Positions 10,101 to 10,497 of a stretch of DNA of 10,497 nucleotides are shown here, piece after piece. The notes under the pieces are model-generated. The model ran no database searches, was not told the DNA's origin, and worked only from the letters and a program-made list of their open reading frames with translations. The stretch's first letter is position 1. The number at the start of each line of letters is the position of its first letter. The position numbers and the translations under genes are program-made. This DNA is from BRH-c25 sp964619815 (GTDB lineage Bacteria > Bacillota > Clostridia > Lutisporales > Lutisporaceae): NCBI GenBank assembly GCA_964619815.1, contig CAZUGK010000148.1, positions 1 through 10,497 of the forward strand, given 5' to 3'.

Positions 10101-10497
10101 ACCAATCCTTGAATGCAATTGGGCCAGGTGTAGCAAGATTCCCTGATATTATCAGCGGATTTTGAGATTCATTTCCGCTTTTATCATATGTAACCAGCTT
10201 ATACCTATATATTTTATATTTATTAGCTGTATCAACCTCAGTATCTATGTAACCGGTGCCTTCTGCTTTTGCTTCATATCCCCATCTCCAGCCATAATAA
10301 TAGTATTCCTTATATATCTCACAATAAGCAAAATCAGCCGGAACAGACCAGTTTAGTACTAATGCGGTATTTTCGGAATTGGGTGCTATGGTAAGATCCG
10401 TGATATTTTCACATATCAGATCTTTTGTCAGCTCTTTTACCTCCGTTAAGTTTGCTCCATTAGTATCTGTTGCAGTTGCCTTTATCCAGAAGCTTTC
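1117..10497 (-). CDS. Giant modular extracellular FN3/Ig-like/PKD/Big_5 protein, N-terminus outside window
   Basis: This is a partial gene with 3126 visible codons and a TGA stop at 1117-1119. I translated the 146 codons from 10497 to 10060 and found no stop, so the gene runs past the right edge and its start and export signal are unseen. Domain order by visible residue: Ig-like tail 1-28; FN3/Ig-like alternation 29-2027; PKD 2028-2109; carboxypeptidase-regulatory-like 2110-2198; unrecognised region 2199-2526; divergent FN3 2527-2622; invasin-like Ig 2623-2713; FN3 2714-2804; three Big_5 domains 2805-3126. There is no catalytic motif or internal membrane segment, and only about ten cysteines. 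Such all-beta chains are typical of secreted adhesins or stalks that hold a functional head away from the cell. That role is inferred; the ligand is unknown. The C-terminus ends in a Big_5 domain with no LPXTG, SLH or dockerin, so any anchor is in the missing N-terminus, in a partner, or absent. Family-level assignment is firm; function is not. Confidence 0.95.
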   Translation of the reverse strand, partial: ESFWIKATATDTNGANLTEVKELTKDLICENITDLTIAPNSENTALVLNWSVPADFAYCEIYKEYYYYGWRWGYEAKAEGTGYIDTEVDTANKYKIYRYKLVTYDKSGNESQNPLIISGNLATPGPIAFKDWFFSDKDKKINRYGSLNYTVSTSFYSLKPVSSIQYNYSLDGVTWRDLTPFISTDYGVQYDQGAGHYYHIIAMNIGPDSGIPDGNIHIQAICTDEEGNTLSREETLVKDATPPDTVTNITAAPNDDNTAMVLNWTNPVSDMAYIIIERNYSYITPANFNLDTYSDSNVKAGQKYTYKFIVYDAFGNKSELEPSVEALLPTSKPVLEEMTPVNNYLTKDNTLYYSATFRSDKTINRIVFEASSDGSTWIKLKDETPSLDYYGYELGGAWDISSILEEEWQLRATAYDTSGGTAAEIRTVMIDHKAPPAPSNFAITNTAVSPYTITFTWDAVEGANKYHIYKYYANPDDGSYPQGDTVYAPEHSYTFIYGLYAEVPYIFKVQAVDKAGNYSDNASIDFEFYTGPEVVLDNGYDVYTNNSNYILSGTTVPGTELTVDSNIVEVGADGKFSYNATLTQLNNTFNVVAKKDNIIHNVQQKVTYDTVKPTVSSFSPGDNSYLQGNRARIYISSSDNIYGNIKRQVLQVSKDDGATWIDILEIPYGQSEAYWDTTGNVGGTGALADGAYKFRLMVWDKAENSTDGNPVRIWKIDNTKPEPPTELTAVQQLGKIKLNWLASASADIKKDSMYRIYRSTDPDSIYTNIATTSSTSYEDSSISEGITYYYAITVLDLAGNESIYSNQASTSPLADTTAPVFTTVPSGDYPYGGPTLRLYVSATDDSPKGVEKFVMEYSGDGGISWKSSSSGANSRTGYDGKKEYYINYELSTSGMKSGSYIFRFSAIDYSKNAAVQERNFTLDLTVDAVQNLTARSGDGEIILEWTKAEGSDIDNYTVMRSTYYSGGYYSIGTISDKTITSYADKTVGIGKTYYYKILTRDAFRNENLSGVVSAFAKDDMTAPVITAVIVNDSVTIGGKVISLIVSATDNKKPTSVEFLGSQDGGVTWKPLQAAFKNVYTRPDNITYDFYYEWTTSGFESGDILVKIIAKDAAGNEGIMEKTWKLDLFVTPPSNIRTTPGDGSILIEWDAVTDEDISAYAYDVLRSTKPGGPYELRQGSIGKTTPSYTDTGAQTGVTYYYVVRSRDNFGNESQSVEVEAAPAEDKIPPYIESVSPIIGATLGGPVSQQLYVYASDNAGMAGVSAKIEYSLEGDNWLPVNASIDGPLDYGSNKFYFKSSWNLYNLSTGNYKVRYTITDAAGNSTSQTADYFVDRTGPSSPQNLLATFGESSIGLVWELPPEIDTAKYNIYRSNTLDGAYELIKQIEGKDSNIYSDNTVQTGLTYFYKVCAIDKFNQEGTASNIASAAAIEDSFPPVVTLIEPEHHTVLGANAQITVKAEDNAALSSITLEYNDGSGWKAIGTIATIGTAVFNWSTKPLNGNVQVRAIAKDSAGNISDGVLYRAYIIDNTGPSIEGLKGTSFGGDIVLQWDGVPDRDLAYFLVEKKDDLGNYHEVKKLFNILGINIPNLEPATDYWFRVTAFDKLGNAGESEEIMVNSGNDLTPPLVSYEYHNIYSGNASIVITAFTASDNVKVKKLKLQYSSDGISWTDILERTLEQPVREIRFNETWDVSALPDGDYYVRAFAEDEAGNISQPSQDVSYTVDHIKPVAPETPTLSSTGGYMDLKWKYPTTDDFWGFELWRSEAEEGPYENIVPDKYSYMGFRDRNIERGKTYYYKVTAVDAAGNKSEFSGITVGSLTADTNPPYIYLIDPLEGDILNSRTEFIIRFTDDLALDNMKIEYQQDTSEGNEWALMRSRNYNSDGMGKINSAEEAFYWDNTGLPEGWYKVSVTVTDSTGNTTGPLIMRYLVKNIAPGQPVLTCAPGGWQVNLSWNPVNQEEDFSNYTIYRSEVLGGTFRQVQRTAENTFVDNGVQPGIRYYYYIRAYDIYGNYSQSETVSVVPTNEDKILPVSVAGDDLILTVGMEAYFDGTLSKDNDRIASYLWDFGDGNTGVTAQPNYSYSKEGNYIATLKVTDPAGNTSSDTITVKVVSVDEVGVLEVKVVDDVTGQLLPGSSVVIDYPDGATWKTSTNNVGTAFVVAPPGDYEVFAYKTDFRPASMKVTMVRGQKNTVMIRLPKGSVVTGELKATRMNLDEIIAAGIDITNPANQYAYKFEIGLGFNLPDIPIIVTKERIIRPPNVPYDFVTISDDGNRIIIREKEEDGDGDGNIFYGERLILPEDVPAMAYMVIPGKTTWLKEFFDIGFTIQNAADPEFVIENAWAKLTIPEGLSLAPTREDQREYVDMGSIPGGTTKSISWIIRGDKKGEYRLEAEFNGVLMPFGDEIKQIFRNDEPFRVWAGDALTMHLEAQDRADKGYPYLLRLGVENVSDISLYNVKLELLEESKQNYIFAPNQKLVEIIPELKAGETVWKDYYLIPAIEGLLSLGQSYELKTGGDADIEQINKSIAVPGNLPGTAPVLNQVNRPDGKVSLSWGAVDGATGYKIYRIRDDLYMSTEPELVYSCGPEVTSVELDEAQGPYDYIINTLTAKGELMLHAITGFSWIERAGRVTLTIDPEILIAGRETKILITSKKGGFPLESGRVDIGDLAKGKSLDNKGQAEIIVKPVEAGPIEVRLYSGEELLISKTIQVVFPEAPRHPNGLKVQKADRKAILTWFPNDEQEVSGYNIYQIIDNSWIKINSGLCTDTRFEVSGLKDNTRYTFQISAVDIFTRESEPSDAVQVMLGIPEDLTAPWVIGTSPVNQEREVQLNTKIKVAFSENVSLHRSFEDIKVMVGGQNVKFELPVTQGNVLIIELKQKLPLKTHCRVTIPAGAVRDIKFNELERDYTFEFFTEVEKDSIAPLLVGVSPTENTQLVSIHSSVFLYFSEEIKEGSAYEDISLKANGSDIAFTKEIIGGKIVLKPLEALPYCSKIQIFVPEKAVGDRVGNLSGGEHTLEFYTETWPDILAPKVIRMTPSVNSRDVELNAEIKIYFSERIKIGSSYNDIALKTDEGIVAATFSINGNVLTIKPSANLVSNKLYQIVVPAGALTDMSDNLLLEKFEAVFLTGEASDI
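1120..2085 (-). repeat. Three tandem SbsA-type Ig (Big_5) domains forming the C-terminus
   Basis: Residues 2805-2911, 2912-3017 and 3018-3126, each 106-109 long. Each opens with A-P-x-V/L-x-x-x-S/T-P-x-x-x, then a strand ending F-S-E (V-A-F-S-E-N, L-Y-F-S-E-E, I-Y-F-S-E-R), a short S-x-x-(Y/F)-x-D-I stretch, L-I-I/T-I-K-like strands, and a late P-x-G/K-A-V/L-x-D-x-x-x-N. This is the Big_5 pattern of S-layer and other exported proteins. The last domain runs to within a few residues of the stop codon, so there is no C-terminal anchor after it. Confidence 0.88.
2086..2358 (-). other. FN3 domain of the classical type
   Basis: Residues 2714-2804 have K-A-I-L-T-W-F-P-N-D, Y-N-I-Y-Q, then L-K-D-N-T-R-Y-T-F-Q-I-S-A-V-D. 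This is the classical animal-like FN3 end (L-x-x-x-T-x-Y-x-F-x-V-x-A-x-D) and differs from the G-x-T-Y-Y-Y-K form of the main array. It stands alone, without a following array Ig unit, and leads into the Big_5 block. Confidence 0.8.
2359..2919 (-). other. Divergent FN3 domain followed by an invasin-like Ig domain
   Basis: Residues 2527-2622 start as an FN3 (G-K-V-S-L-S-W-G-A-V-D-G-A-T-G-Y-K-I-Y-R), but the second half has lost the YYYK and D-x-x-G-N signatures and reads Y-D-Y-I-I-N-T-L-T-A-K-G-E. Residues 2623-2713 have V-T-L-T-I-D-P-E, L-I-A-G-R-E-T-K-I-L-I-T-S, S-G-R-V-D-I-G, and a D-N-K-G-Q-A-E-I strand, as in Big_1/invasin-type Ig domains, where a strand gives a value and the next completes it. 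The assignment of the second domain is by pattern only. Confidence 0.55.
2920..3903 (-). other. Unrecognised region of about 328 residues, probably two beta-sandwiches
   Basis: Residues 2199-2526. It opens with a segment rich in E-I-I-A-A-G-I-D-I-T-N-P-A-N-Q, then basic/isoleucine-rich strands (RIIRPPN, RIIIREKEE), an EF-hand-type loop at 2278-2289, and two stretches with the rhythm of CARDB or DUF11-like domains. The first (around 2313-2400) has F-T-I-Q-N-A, W-A-K-L-T-I-P-E-G-L-S-L and G-S-I-P-G-G-T-T-K-S-I-S-W. The second (around 2413-2520) has L-G-V-E-N-V-S-D, V-K-L-E-L-L-E-E and L-K-A-G-E-T-V-W-K-D-Y. It is not repeated elsewhere in the window. I cannot assign a family. Its single-copy status and position after the stalk suggest it may be a functional part rather than a spacer; that is inference. 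Confidence 0.6.
3631..3666 (-). other. EF-hand-type calcium-binding loop
   Basis: Residues 2278-2289 read DGDGDGNIFYGE. Asp at positions 1, 3 and 5, Gly at 6, Ile at 8 and Glu at 12 fit the canonical 12-residue EF-hand loop at every key place. The flanks look like beta strands rather than E and F helices, and there is no second loop, so it is probably a lone calcium site inside a beta domain, not a true EF-hand pair or a dockerin. Confidence 0.6.
3904..4170 (-). other. Carboxypeptidase-regulatory-like (CnaB-like) domain
   Basis: Residues 2110-2198. The pattern G-x-L-E-V-K-V-V-D-D, G-x-x-L-P-G-S-S-V-V-I, a threonine-rich strand T-S-T-N-N-V-G-T-A, and P-P-G-D-Y-E-V-F-A-Y-K is that of the prealbumin-like fold of CarboxypepD_reg domains. 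These are structural modules in surface proteins. No clear Lys/Asn/Glu isopeptide triad can be assigned by eye. Confidence 0.8.
4171..4416 (-). other. PKD domain
   Basis: Residues 2028-2109 carry the PKD hallmark W-D-F-G-D-G at 2061-2066, preceded by D-G-T-L-S-K-D and followed by Y-S-Y-S-K-E-G-N-Y and L-K-V-T-D-P-A-G-N. Length (82) and order are those of a normal PKD domain, a beta-sandwich found on many secreted proteases, chitinases and adhesins, generally for protein or carbohydrate contact or as a spacer. It ends the FN3/Ig alternation and marks the switch to the unusual C-terminal part. Confidence 0.92.
4417..10497 (-). repeat. Array of alternating FN3 and Ig-like domains, about 600 bp per pair
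   Basis: FN3 domains occupy approximately 10413-10123, 9774-9499, 9192-8902, 8325-8041, 7707-7429, 7101-6814, 6489-6196, 5907-5629, 5319-5029 and 4695-4417. They are recognised by a G-x-(I/V)-x-L-x-W strand, Y-x-(I/V)-x-R-S, and G-x-T-Y-Y-Y-K-(V/I)-x-x-x-D-x-x-G-N. The gaps between them hold Ig-like domains of 96-116 residues with an S-x-D-G-x-x-W strand (for example YSSDGISWTDI), a W-[DN]-x-[ST] strand, and a closing D-x-A-G-N-x-[ST]. Domains are joined by short D-x-x-x-P-P linkers. Protein similarity between units is clear, but the DNA has diverged, so this is an old tandem expansion rather than a recent one. Boundaries are good to about ten residues. Confidence 0.88.
8659..8901 (-). other. 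Extra glucodextranase-B-like Ig domain inserted in the array
   Basis: Residues 533-613 form an 81-residue domain unlike the other Ig units. It has a S-G-T-T-x-P-G-T-x-L-T-V strand, then V-x-A-D-G-K-F-S-Y-N and L-x-x-x-x-N-x-F-N-V-V-A. This is the signature of the small Ig-like fold seen in the glucodextranase B / Big_9 group. It lacks the S-x-D-G-x-x-W strand and has no FN3 beside it on its C-terminal side; an ordinary Ig unit follows directly. It lengthens the third supermodule from about 600 to 867 bp. Confidence 0.7.

Noticed and set aside
1117..10497. Frameshift or split of the long frame into several genes
   Set aside because: Domain signatures follow one another in the same frame without a break and the linkers are regular, so it is one gene.
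4417..10497. CRISPR or short tandem DNA repeats
   Set aside because: The repetition is at protein-domain scale (about 300 and 600 bases) with diverged DNA; there are no identical short repeats separated by spacers.

Overview
The window holds parts of two genes, both on the minus strand and both cut by the window edges. Neither ends in a recognisable RNA, mobile element or CRISPR, and no plus-strand gene is supported. Moderately AT-rich DNA, a consensus AGGAGGT ribosome binding site, a Gram-positive-looking signal peptide and the domain mix (fibronectin III, Ig-like, PKD, SbsA-type Ig) suggest a Firmicute, most likely a Clostridia member that displays very large surface proteins. This is inference from style; nothing here fixes the genus.

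Right edge to 1117: one uninterrupted reading frame of 3126 visible codons with no stop until TGA at 1117-1119. It is open through base 10497, so the true start lies outside the window. In N to C order it encodes the tail of an Ig-like domain; ten FN3 domains alternating with Ig-like domains (supermodule of about 600 bp, with one extra Ig inserted at 8659-8901); a PKD domain; a carboxypeptidase-regulatory-like domain; about 330 residues I do not recognise, containing a perfect EF-hand-type loop; a divergent FN3 and an invasin-like Ig; another FN3; and three SbsA-type Ig (Big_5) domains at the very C-terminus. No sortase signal, SLH or dockerin follows.

1116-1079: a 38-base gap with a strong ribosome binding site and no visible terminator, so the two genes look co-transcribed.

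1078 to left edge: the first 359 codons of an exported protein with a signal peptide followed by six W-ended repeats of the beta-propeller kind; its C-terminus lies outside. The likely picture is a two-gene cell-surface unit: a giant modular stalk or adhesin followed by a secreted propeller protein. That they work together is inferred only from adjacency and shared export.
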